This document shows positions 7,962 through 14,751 of a stretch of 15,155 bases of DNA, in pieces. How positions within the stretch are numbered: the first letter of the stretch is position 1; the number at the start of each line of letters is the position of its first letter. Origin of the DNA: Deltaproteobacteria bacterium (GTDB lineage Bacteria > Desulfobacterota > JADFXK01); NCBI GenBank assembly GCA_015233285.1, contig JADFYA010000040.1, positions 1 to 15,155 of the forward strand, written 5' to 3'. Below the pieces are notes generated by a model that was not told the origin of the DNA, searched no databases, and worked only from the letters and a program-made list of their open reading frames with translations. Made by a program: the position numbers and the translations under genes.

Positions 7962-7983
7962 CGGTCAGGACTCGGTCAGGACG
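7962..7983. repeat. 11-bp tandem repeat across a stop codon
   Basis: CGGTCAGGACT is followed directly by CGGTCAGGACG. The second unit contains the stop codon (7978-7976, minus strand) of the coiled-coil gene, so its C-terminus lies in duplicated sequence. Confidence 0.6.
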
Positions 7984-8563
7984 GGACTATCCCCTTTTTT
8001 AGCTGATCTATTATCCGGGCCTGTTCGGATTTGACGGCCTCAATCTCTTTTTTCATCTCCTCGTGTTCGGATTTGAGTTGTGCTACAGCCTGAGAATACT
8101 CGGATTTGACGGCCTCAATCTCAGCCAGAGCGGTATTCACCTGGGAATGCAATCTGTTAACCGCCGCTGAACTTATGGCGTCCAGGTGATCGGTCAAACT
8201 CTTTAGGGCGTACACGACCGCGGTGTTAAAGGCTCTTTGCCGGTTGATGATGAACAGCGACAGGAACAACACGATCTTGCCCACCCATCGAGCGATAAAC
8301 CCGGTCAGACCACGGAAGCGAACTAAACGCGGGGGATCAACGCAAAGACCGGCCTCAGATTCAGCCGTGGCAATAACGGTTCGAGTCGCCGACAGGTCAA
8401 TAACGGCAGGGGCTGAGGTTATCTCTCCTGTCGGCTGCAAGGCTTCAACGCCGGAAGGGTTCCAACTCGGATGTTTGATCCGGGTTGCTTCGGCCCTGAC
8501 TCGGGACATTAATTCATCGACGTTAACTTCAGGATTATTAGCACAAATAAGCGGCTCTGACAT
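7976..8563 (-). CDS. Coiled-coil protein resembling the N-terminus of glycan-modifying enzymes
   Basis: 195 residues, no enzyme domain recognised. The N-terminal motif NVDELMSRVRAEA and the later stretch IINRQRAFNTAVVYALKSL resemble the leading region of methyltransferases and glycosyltransferases found in polysaccharide gene clusters, where a coiled coil precedes the catalytic domain. Here residues about 88-107 include a hydrophobic patch (WVGKIVLFLSLFII) that could be a membrane-surface helix. Residues about 120-190 form a charged coiled coil with EIEAVKSE repeated twice. The protein ends at KKGIVPS, where a catalytic domain would be expected in relatives. It starts 25 bp after kdsB, with GAGGT upstream of the ATG, so it is probably co-transcribed with kdsB and linked to surface sugar synthesis. 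It may be a truncated enzyme or a stand-alone membrane-associated coil. The family resemblance is from memory and unverified. Confidence 0.7.
   Translation of the reverse strand: MSEPLICANNPEVNVDELMSRVRAEATRIKHPSWNPSGVEALQPTGEITSAPAVIDLSATRTVIATAESEAGLCVDPPRLVRFRGLTGFIARWVGKIVLFLSLFIINRQRAFNTAVVYALKSLTDHLDAISSAAVNRLHSQVNTALAEIEAVKSEYSQAVAQLKSEHEEMKKEIEAVKSEQARIIDQLKKGIVPS
8026..8122. repeat. In-gene direct repeat encoding coiled-coil units
   Basis: A 22-bp sequence beginning CGGATTTGACGG occurs identically at 8026-8047 and 8101-8122, 75 bp (25 codons) apart. A shorter related copy starts at 8068. The spacings are 14 and 11 codons, which fit heptad and hendecad coiled-coil periods. This suggests growth of the coil by internal duplication. 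Confidence 0.75.
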
Positions 8564-8588
8564 TACTAGGACCTCACGGTAGCTCCTG

Positions 8589-9329
8589 CTAATGGAGGCC
8601 GTTCAAAATTTCGGCCACCCGGGCCAATTGTTCCGGCGTATCCACCTCCGGCGAGTCATATTCAGTTTGGACGGCCATGATCCGAAAACCATTTTCCAGG
8701 GCGCGCAACTGTTCCAATTTCTCCAATGACTCCAGCCGGCCTTCGGGCAGTTGGACAAAGGTAGTTAGAAAATGCCGCCGATACGCGTAAATCCCTAAGT
8801 GTTTATAGTATGGTATAGTTTCCTGGCGGCCTCGCAGGCAAGGAATCCGGGATCGGGAAAAATATAAGGCCGAACCATCCACCCCCATGACCACCTTGAC
8901 GTTATTGGGGTCATTGATCTCCTGTTCATCAGTGATACTATAGATCAAAGTGGACATGGGCAGACCGGCGTCGGAAGTTAGGGGGCAGACCACTTGCTCG
9001 ATGCTCCGGTGGTCAAACAATGGTTGGTCAGCCTGAATATTGATCACAATATCCATCGGATCAAGGTTCAGACCGGCTACAGCTTCAGCGATTCTATCCG
9101 TTCCTGATCGATGAGTCTTCGCCGTCATCACCGCCCGGCCGTTTGCCCGAGTCACGACCTCGGCAATCCGCTCGTCATCCGTGGCCACCAGCAAGTCATC
9201 CAGGATGGATGAAGACGCGACTCGTTCATACACACGAACGACCATCGGCTTACCGGCGATATCAGCCAGCGGCTTACCGGCGAACCGATGGGACCCGTAT
9301 CGGGCGGGAATAACGGCGACAATTTTCAT
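8589..9329 (-). CDS. kdsB: 3-deoxy-manno-octulosonate cytidylyltransferase (CMP-KDO synthetase)
   Basis: 246 residues, the usual length for KdsB. It transfers CMP from CTP to KDO, the activation step before KDO is added to lipid A in the cytoplasm. Visible family motifs: VIPARYGSHRFAGKPLADI (7-25, CTP-binding loop), HRSGTDRI (73-80), INIQADQP (96-103, with D101 a metal ligand), HLGIYAYR (177-184), LEKLEQLRALE (202-212) and VDTPEQL (229-235). The canonical INVQGDEP has become INIQADQP, a mild variation. AAAGGA lies 6 bases before the ATG. It follows the alcohol dehydrogenase gene by 39 bp and precedes the coiled-coil gene by 25 bp, so the three may be one operon. It indicates an LPS-bearing outer membrane. 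Confidence 0.96.
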   Translation of the reverse strand: MKIVAVIPARYGSHRFAGKPLADIAGKPMVVRVYERVASSSILDDLLVATDDERIAEVVTRANGRAVMTAKTHRSGTDRIAEAVAGLNLDPMDIVINIQADQPLFDHRSIEQVVCPLTSDAGLPMSTLIYSITDEQEINDPNNVKVVMGVDGSALYFSRSRIPCLRGRQETIPYYKHLGIYAYRRHFLTTFVQLPEGRLESLEKLEQLRALENGFRIMAVQTEYDSPEVDTPEQLARVAEILNGLH

Positions 9330-9368
9330 TGATGGTCCTTTTCTTCATTCTTGATCACTAGTTGCGGG

Positions 9369-10553
9369 TTATCCGACCTCATCAAAATCTTCTTCACCAA
9401 ACACGGCTTCGTAAATAGTTACGGCCTGTTCGGCATTAATCATCCGGGGATTGTTCTCTATCGGGCGGGTGACCTTCATCGCCTCCACGGCCAATTCCGG
9501 GTACCGGGAAGGGGGAATCCTGGTTTCGTACAGGATCTTGTCCAGCTCGATATCCTCAAAAAGCTCCGTGACCAATTCAGAGGCCATAGCCGCCGCCTGT
9601 CTCACCGATAACTCATCGGTGTTTTCACCCATGGCCCAAGTAATCTGGGCAAATTTCTCTAAGTTGACGACATGATTGAATTCCATCACCTCGGCCAGGA
9701 GGAAGGCGTTGGCCAAACCGTGAGGCAAGCCGTATTCCGCGCCCAGGGGGTAGGCCAGGGCGTGAGCCGCGCCGACACCAGATCCTGTCAAGCCCAGGCC
9801 GGCCAATAAACTGCCCATCAGCATATTTTCCTTGGCTTTGGCATCCTTGCCGTTTAAGACCGCGGGCCGAAGATTCTGGGCAATCAGCTCAATCGCCCTC
9901 AGGGAATAGACATCGGTGATCGGGTTGGACGCGTTTGAAGTAAAAGATTCAATGGCATGAGTCAAGGCATCCATCCCCGTATAAGCCGTTACCAGGGGTG
10001 GCACCGTGTAGGTCAATTCCGGGTCCAATACGGCGGTAAGCGGATACAGGTGCGGGCTATTCACTCCGGCTTTGCGTTTTTGCTCCCGGAAGGTAAACAC
10101 CGACGTTCTGGTCACCTCGCTGCCCGTGCCGGCCGTGGTGGGAATCATAATCGTCGGCAAACCCGGACCGGGAACCAGATCCTGGCCGGCGTATTGTTCG
10201 ATTTTTCCACCGTGAACAACCAACATGGCGGCAGCCTTAGCCACGTCCAGGGCGCTACCGCCACCCAGCCCGATGACCAGATCGCAACCATTGGTTTTGG
10301 CCATGACCGCGGCATCTTCGGCCATCTGGGGAGACGGTTCCGGCAATACCCCGGAATAGACGACAAATGGCAGGTCAGCTCCCTTTAAGGGGGCAATAAC
10401 CTTATCTAAAAGGCTGGTTTGGGCAATTTGCTGATCCACCACCAGGAGGACTTTTGTCCCTTTAAGGAATCTAGCTTCCTGGGCGATCTGGCTGACCGAC
10501 CGGCATCCGAAGATAATCTTGCGGGCCCCTTGCAAACTAAAAATTTGTGACAT
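9369..10553 (-). CDS. Iron-containing alcohol dehydrogenase
   Basis: 394 residues from the ATG at 10553. An upstream TTG (10589) would add 12 residues, but AGAAGGGAG sits correctly before the ATG. Family: Fe-dependent, NAD(P)-linked alcohol dehydrogenases (FucO, AdhB type). The nucleotide site GLGGGSALDVAK (95-106) and TTAGTGSEVTR (139-149) are intact. The metal ligands correspond to D195 and H199 (GMDALTHAIE), H264 (AAHALAYPLG) and H278 (GLPHGLANA). It oxidises an alcohol or reduces an aldehyde in the cytoplasm; the substrate cannot be read from the sequence. The C-terminal segment EEDFDEVG is acidic. It lies 39 bp upstream of kdsB, an unusual neighbour for this enzyme, and 179 bp downstream of the receiver-TPR gene, with a strong hairpin in its leader. 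Confidence 0.93.
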   Translation of the reverse strand: MSQIFSLQGARKIIFGCRSVSQIAQEARFLKGTKVLLVVDQQIAQTSLLDKVIAPLKGADLPFVVYSGVLPEPSPQMAEDAAVMAKTNGCDLVIGLGGGSALDVAKAAAMLVVHGGKIEQYAGQDLVPGPGLPTIMIPTTAGTGSEVTRTSVFTFREQKRKAGVNSPHLYPLTAVLDPELTYTVPPLVTAYTGMDALTHAIESFTSNASNPITDVYSLRAIELIAQNLRPAVLNGKDAKAKENMLMGSLLAGLGLTGSGVGAAHALAYPLGAEYGLPHGLANAFLLAEVMEFNHVVNLEKFAQITWAMGENTDELSVRQAAAMASELVTELFEDIELDKILYETRIPPSRYPELAVEAMKVTRPIENNPRMINAEQAVTIYEAVFGEEDFDEVG

Positions 10554-10577
10554 GTGAATGTACTCCCTTCTCCAAAA

Positions 10578-10613
10578 CCGGCCGGACAAAGCTCTTCCGG
10601 CGTGTCCAGCCGG
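10578..10613 (-). promoter_or_regulatory. Leader hairpin upstream of the alcohol dehydrogenase
   Basis: On the plus strand CCGGCCGGACA (10578-10588) and TGTCCAGCCGG (10603-10613) form an 11-bp stem with a single mismatch (a G-U pair in the minus-strand RNA) and a 14-base loop. It ends about 25 bases before the ATG at 10553 and just ahead of the ribosome site, so it would be in the 5' leader of the mRNA. There is no T-tract after it, so it is not a clear terminator of the upstream gene. Confidence 0.45.
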
Positions 10614-10732
10614 TATAAATTAAGAAACAAAAACGGTTCATTATTCAGAATTGCGGGTTTCCGGTCTCGAGTCGCGAGCAACGGATTTATAAATTGGTTG
10701 TCCATATCAAACAGGCTCTCGCCATGGTCTGC

Positions 10733-11791
10733 CTACAAACTCAACCCAAGGTCAAGGGAGCGAAGGATATTTTTGGCTTCACGAAAGTCTGGATTAATAT
10801 TCAGAGCCGCCATAAATGATTTCCGCGCCTCGTCAAACCGCTTGATGTCCAGATTTAGCCGCCCCATATTATAATACACATTTTCATCTTGGGGGTTTAC
10901 CTTGAGCGCCTTCTTGTAATACGCCATTGCCGCCTTGGAGTCACCTTTTTTTCGGGCCAGTATCCCCAACGTGTTATAAACGTTAACAGAATCAGGATTA
11001 ATTTTAGCAATTTCAGTATAAATCTTTTCTGCATTATCGAACATGTCCTGATCCATATATAATTCGGCGGCAGCCTCCAGGGCCTCGCCGGCCTCCTTGG
11101 CCCGGCCCATTTTTTGATAAATCTGGCCTATCATTCTATAGGCATTGACGAAAGCACTGTTTATCTGAGTAGCTTTGCGGAAGTTGAACAAGGCATCGTC
11201 GTACTTACCCTTTCCCAACATAATGTAACCAATATTGAAATAGATTTCGGCACTCTCAAGCAAGGTCGTGACTTTTTTGAAACTGATCAGAGCCTGGTCG
11301 AATTTCTTCTCCCGCATTAAATTCTTACCCTCTTCGATCAATTTTTCGGCTTGCTTCGTGCTGGGATCTTCCAGCAGCGCATAGATCCTTTCCAGCTTCT
11401 CCTGAATAAGTCCAATGGTCAAAGGTTTAAGAATGATCGCGCTGACCCCGGCTTTACCCGCATCAATCACCTTTTGTCTGGTCAATTCATCTGCGATCAG
11501 GACGAAAGGGAGCTTAACAAACGTCTCGTCGGATTTAGTGATCTTCAGCAGGACAAAGCCATCCATCTCCGGGAGTTGCCACTCTGCGATCACAAAATCA
11601 ATGGGGATCCCCTTAAGAAATTCCCAGGCTTCAGTCCCCGTGCGGCCAAAGAAGTATTTTGAATAGCCTATAAAGTTGAGGGCGCTGACGATACTCTTAC
11701 GGAGGTCTTTGTTGGCTGTGGCCAAAAGAAAGGTAGTCGTCTTGGGATAAATGGCCCCTTTTTTCTTAGATTCAGGAGTTTCCGTCTTCAT
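10733..11791 (-). CDS. Degenerate receiver domain fused to TPR repeats
   Basis: 352 residues. Residues about 18-140 have the CheY-like fold pattern (VIAEWQLPEMDGFVLL, then GVSAIILKPLT), but the active site is altered. The phospho-acceptor Asp is E70 (AEW in place of SDW), the acidic pair is lost (LLATANKD where CheY-like proteins have VVDDF), and the switch Thr position is A100 (LIADE). Only the lysine K122 is kept. Residues about 148-345 contain five to six tetratricopeptide repeats (for example AEIYFNIGYIMLGKGKYDDA and NVYYNMGRLNLDIKRFDEA), a scaffold for protein binding. It is probably a phosphorylation-independent adaptor, perhaps locked active by the Glu. It is a cytoplasmic protein with no signal peptide. 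It sits between the adenylate cyclase and alcohol dehydrogenase genes, with an AGGG ribosome site of modest quality. Confidence 0.88.
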   Translation of the reverse strand: MKTETPESKKKGAIYPKTTTFLLATANKDLRKSIVSALNFIGYSKYFFGRTGTEAWEFLKGIPIDFVIAEWQLPEMDGFVLLKITKSDETFVKLPFVLIADELTRQKVIDAGKAGVSAIILKPLTIGLIQEKLERIYALLEDPSTKQAEKLIEEGKNLMREKKFDQALISFKKVTTLLESAEIYFNIGYIMLGKGKYDDALFNFRKATQINSAFVNAYRMIGQIYQKMGRAKEAGEALEAAAELYMDQDMFDNAEKIYTEIAKINPDSVNVYNTLGILARKKGDSKAAMAYYKKALKVNPQDENVYYNMGRLNLDIKRFDEARKSFMAALNINPDFREAKNILRSLDLGLSL

Positions 11792-11822
11792 GGCTCAGCC
11801 CTACCGTCTTTGGAATCATATA

Positions 11823-11999
11823 CCCCGGGTGGCGCTTCGCTGACCCTGGGCTAGAATGTTTTTCGCTTCGGGGAAAGAGTTCCCGTTATTCGGAACATGT
11901 TGTTTTGTCTTGAAGTTCCATTGCCGGGGCTAGCTCCGTCTTAGGTTCGGTCACCGTCCTAATGCCCCGGAGCCCAAGGTCAGGAAAGCGCCACCCTGG
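11823..11999. repeat. Palindromic repeat element, copy 1
   Basis: About 177 bp. The left end (11823-11850) is a hairpin, an 8-base CCCCGGGT/ACCCTGGG stem around GGCGCTTCGCTG. The right end (about 11971-11999) is an imperfect inverted copy of it. The middle contains CCGGGG (11924-11929) and CCCCGG (11965-11970), a second nested stem. Shared blocks with copy 2 (14406-14599), in the same order and orientation, include GTTTTTCGCT, CGGGGAAA, TCTTGAA, CATTGCCGGGGCTA and CACCGTCCTAAT. No ORF or transposase is inside. This copy is more degraded than copy 2. Together with the flanking sequence it fills the 294-bp gap between the receiver-TPR gene and the adenylate cyclase stop. Confidence 0.8.
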
Positions 12000-12048
12000 A
12001 TAATGCGGACACCAATCCTGGAATCTTAACTTTAATGTGACACCGCCC

Positions 12049-12082
12049 AGTAACGAGCAACAAGCGACGAGTAACGAGCAAC
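12049..12082. repeat. GTAACGAGCAAC minisatellite at the 3' end of cyaA
   Basis: AGTAACGAGCAAC occurs at 12049-12061 and 12070-12082, separated by AAGCGACG. It ends three bases before the cyaA stop codon. GACACC (12039-12044) and GGTGTC (12089-12094) flank it as a 6-bp inverted repeat that reaches into the last codons of cyaA. Confidence 0.7.
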
Positions 12083-12085
12083 CCG

Positions 12086-14281
12086 TTAGGTGTCAAGCCT
12101 GGTTTTATCGCGACGCGGCGGTCTCATTTTGAGCAGGATCTCAGCCAACTTCTGCTCAGCAGGCTTCAGTTGAGCCTTGGGCGGTGTCTCCGGCGCAATT
12201 TTCGGAGCAATTTTGGGCGGTTTTTTGACCCGGCATCGGAGCAGACCAGGATCCACAATCTTAATGGTATTGTCCCGGTCAAGAGCCAGACCGCAGTCGT
12301 CCAGGGATTCGTTCAAATACTTCCACATGGTTGGGGACAACCTGGCTCTTGGTGTATAAATATGGATAATGGATCGATATGTTTTGTGCTGGCAGTGCAA
12401 CGTATCTACTAGTATTCCGGTCAGGGCGTCCAGGTTGTGGTCCGGCCCGGGTTCATCAGGTAATGACTCGTATTGACAGTAATATTCCCCCCAGGAAGTC
12501 TGGGAGACGACATCAATCCGGTCCAGGGCGTGAGCCCCCGGATGGGAAACAAAATTCAAGACACATGTCATTTTAACAATGTTTGATGGGGAGATGAGGA
12601 TCTCATTATCCATTGAAATAACATCAACGGGTGGGTATATTTTTTCTAAGTGCTTCATGAAAAATTGGATATCGGGAAGAGAAACATTAGCCTCGCCGGG
12701 GTGAAGAACGACCTGGCCGGCATCCCGGTATAATTTATTTAGGTGACACCAGGTGACCAGTTTAACTAGACAGGAAGTTTTCAAAAGCAATCTGTCTTGA
12801 CTGCGCCCCTGGAGGATATCATCTTTGGTCAAGTGCCCCCGGAACAAATACCAGAAACGCTTCGCCAGATCAAAATATATCGTTATTTTATCTTCTGTTA
12901 GGATTTCTCCGTAAAGACCGGTCATGGTCTCTATCTTATTCTTTTTTTGTCCGTAAAAAACCGACAGTTTTCTAGAAAGGACGGTCAAGTCATCTGGAGT
13001 AATGCTGCTCTGGACTTCGGGACGCTGTTTCAGCATATCCGTAATCCGGCCGAAACCACTAAGAAAATGTCGTCTTACTTCCTTACGGAATTTAATTAGT
13101 TCCGAAAAATCCCTGGCCAACAACAATCTGACGCTGACAAGTTCTTCCTCCTCCCAATGCCATTTCCTCAAAAATTGAACCAAATCACGTTTGGGATCAC
13201 TCAGTTTCGGCGTTCGCCGGACCTCCAGATAGTCCGGGGGCAATTCCACTTTCATCAAAATACACTTTTTGACCATACTCATTTCAGCCATCAGTTTTTT
13301 CTTATTATAGTATTCCAGAGTGGCCCGAAACAATTGCATGTATGGATCCGAGAGGTCCTCCCTCTCCGGAGTTTCAAATACCGTTTTTTTGAGTTTTTCG
13401 CTTAATAATTCATTGCCGCTGGCAGGATCCAGGTACATCTCCAGCAAGGCCATTTTGATTACCGACTTATAAGGATACCTCAGCCCTTTGAATATCTCCC
13501 ATAGGGCCGCTCCAAAAAATTCTTGAAAAAATTCCCCCAAAGAGACGCTTCCCAGGTCGATGAAGTCGTCAAAGGGCAGTTGATAGGAGGAATTCTCTTT
13601 GATCACGGCCACATGCTGAGTATATTCGGCGGCGGTTAAATGCGGTGGGAGAAGCCACCATAACGGGAGTTTTCCGGCGATTAAAATCATGGTCTGGTAC
13701 AAGCCATCCTTGAGCAAGGCGCCCAGAGCCGAACCCACGCTATCAGCGTCAACCCGTCCAAATTCGTTTTGCTTGATGTGATCGACATCAACCAGAAAAA
13801 AATGCACCTCCACGCCTTGCTTCATGATCCAATTTTCTAAAGAGGTCGTCTTCTGCTTGAACAATTTCAGCCGGCGAACTCCCAAGTCCTTTTCAGACAC
13901 ACACAGCCAATAGTCAAAATCGGATTTGGCCGTCTGCCCAATGGTCCCGGTGCTGCCCATAAGCATCAAAGATTGGATGGGGATGACCCGCGGCAAAACA
14001 AATTTGGGTGTCGCCTTGGCTTTAGGAAACAACATCTCAAAAATATCGTTAATCTTTTTCGACCAGTTGAAGTTGTAGATGCCGTACGGGGTATCCGGAT
14101 CATCCACATACCCGGGATATTCAGGATTATTAAGGCACAGCAGGTAGGGCACAATCTGAAACAAAAATTGTTCAGTTTCGTTTAACTTACCCAATAGGTT
14201 AAACATCCGCTTGACGTTATAGAGGCTGAAAGCACCTTTTCGGATCAGATATTCTTTTATAGTTTCGTCTGTAGAGGACAT
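12086..14281 (-). CDS. cyaA: Class I adenylate cyclase
   Basis: 731 residues from the ATG at 14281; a TTG at 14287 is less likely. It makes cAMP from ATP. The catalytic core has the class I nucleotidyltransferase motif LMGSTGTIGQTAKSDFDYW, with G109/S110 and the metal-binding pair D121 and D123 (SDFDYW). LENWIMKQGVEVHFFLVD, FFGAALWEIFKGLRYPYKSV and LSRKLSVFY also match the enterobacterial CyaA pattern. The segment around TSWGEYYCQYES (C-terminal third) matches the conserved region of the CyaA C-terminal half, so it is not just a catalytic fragment. It is shorter than E. coli CyaA (848). The last 47 residues (from about 685) are a low-complexity Pro/Lys/Ala tail with repeated KIAP. No ribosome site is strong. 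The gene is bracketed by minisatellites and palindromic elements on both sides. No CRP-type regulator is in the window. Confidence 0.9.
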   Translation of the reverse strand: MSSTDETIKEYLIRKGAFSLYNVKRMFNLLGKLNETEQFLFQIVPYLLCLNNPEYPGYVDDPDTPYGIYNFNWSKKINDIFEMLFPKAKATPKFVLPRVIPIQSLMLMGSTGTIGQTAKSDFDYWLCVSEKDLGVRRLKLFKQKTTSLENWIMKQGVEVHFFLVDVDHIKQNEFGRVDADSVGSALGALLKDGLYQTMILIAGKLPLWWLLPPHLTAAEYTQHVAVIKENSSYQLPFDDFIDLGSVSLGEFFQEFFGAALWEIFKGLRYPYKSVIKMALLEMYLDPASGNELLSEKLKKTVFETPEREDLSDPYMQLFRATLEYYNKKKLMAEMSMVKKCILMKVELPPDYLEVRRTPKLSDPKRDLVQFLRKWHWEEEELVSVRLLLARDFSELIKFRKEVRRHFLSGFGRITDMLKQRPEVQSSITPDDLTVLSRKLSVFYGQKKNKIETMTGLYGEILTEDKITIYFDLAKRFWYLFRGHLTKDDILQGRSQDRLLLKTSCLVKLVTWCHLNKLYRDAGQVVLHPGEANVSLPDIQFFMKHLEKIYPPVDVISMDNEILISPSNIVKMTCVLNFVSHPGAHALDRIDVVSQTSWGEYYCQYESLPDEPGPDHNLDALTGILVDTLHCQHKTYRSIIHIYTPRARLSPTMWKYLNESLDDCGLALDRDNTIKIVDPGLLRCRVKKPPKIAPKIAPETPPKAQLKPAEQKLAEILLKMRPPRRDKTRLDT

Positions 14282-14312
14282 AATCAATTCGCCCGGCGGA
14301 ATGATGGATCTG

Positions 14313-14362
14313 GTTGCCCGTTACTCGTTACACGTTACTCGTTGCTTGTTGCTCGTTGCTTG
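14313..14362. repeat. GTTACTCGTTGCTTG minisatellite upstream of cyaA
   Basis: Irregular tandem words GTTACTCGTTAC, GTTACTCGTTGC, TTGTTGCTCGTTGCTTG. This is the reverse complement of the GTAACGAGCAAC type at 12049-12082, so the gene is bracketed by the same repeat in opposite orientations. Confidence 0.75.
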
Positions 14363-14405
14363 TCAATGTCATTGATTTAAGATTTCCGGTTTGGTTTTCG
14401 CATCA

Positions 14406-14599
14406 CCCAGGGTGGCGCTTCGCTGACCCTGGGCTAGATTGTTTTTCGCTACGGGGAAATGGGTTTCGCCAACCGGGACGAGATGGTTCGTCTTGAAAAT
14501 TCATTGCCGGGGCTAAGCTCACCATTGACCAGGCCACCGTCCTAATACCCCGGAGGGGTTACCCAATTTAGCCCAGGGTCAGCGAAGCGCCACCCTGGG
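14406..14599. repeat. Palindromic repeat element, copy 2
   Basis: About 194 bp with perfect 31-bp terminal inverted repeats (14406-14436 and 14569-14599). Each terminus is itself a hairpin: CCCAGGGT and ACCCTGGG pair around GGCGCTTCGCTG, which contains GCG/CGC. The interior has a CCGGGG (14507-14512) / CCCCGG (14548-14553) stem. Same orientation as copy 1, 2.4 kb away on the other side of cyaA. No coding capacity. It looks like a non-autonomous mobile repeat or a structured RNA; I cannot name a catalogued family. Confidence 0.85.
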
Positions 14600-14644
14600 G
14601 ATATGGTTACAATACGCACGGCACCTTAGGTCTATGACATTGAC

Positions 14645-14682
14645 TGGTAACCGGTAACAAGCAACAAGCAACCGGCAACAAG
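14645..14682. repeat. GTAACAAGCAAC minisatellite beside the glycosyltransferase
   Basis: GGTAACCGGTAACAAGCAAC followed by AAGCAACCGGCAACAAG. It is the inverse partner of the array at 14313-14362; the two can pair around copy 2. Confidence 0.65.
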
Positions 14683-14751
14683 TATTCTATTATGCGTCAA
14701 TGACGCCAAAACTTCAAGCTAAATCATTATATTCCATCCACCCTGGAGGGG

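Larger units (their letters stand above)
14282..14751. other. 470-bp intergenic region built of nested inverted repeats
   Basis: Between the adenylate cyclase start and the glycosyltransferase stop. In order it holds a GTTAC/GTTGC minisatellite (14313-14362), one arm of a perfect 10-bp inverted repeat TCAATGTCAT (14363-14372), the palindromic element copy 2 (14406-14599), the other arm ATGACATTGA (14634-14643), and a minisatellite in the opposite orientation (14645-14682). No gene is seen. The cyaA promoter must lie within or beyond these repeats. Confidence 0.75.

Noticed and set aside
9957..10388. Plus-strand open frame of 143 codons
   Set aside because: Antisense shadow of the alcohol dehydrogenase, whose nucleotide and metal-binding motifs are intact.
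14313..14362. CRISPR array
   Set aside because: The repeats are short irregular words without unique spacers of uniform length, and no cas gene is present.
14361..14366. TTGACA on the minus strand upstream of cyaA, a perfect -35 box
   Set aside because: It lies inside the repeat arm, and 16-18 bp downstream there are only GCAACG-type repeats with no TATAAT-like box.
11823..14599. Compound transposon carrying cyaA
   Set aside because: The flanking elements have no transposase or coding capacity and no target-site duplication was visible, so the classical compound-transposon label is not supported; reported instead as an unexplained bracketing.
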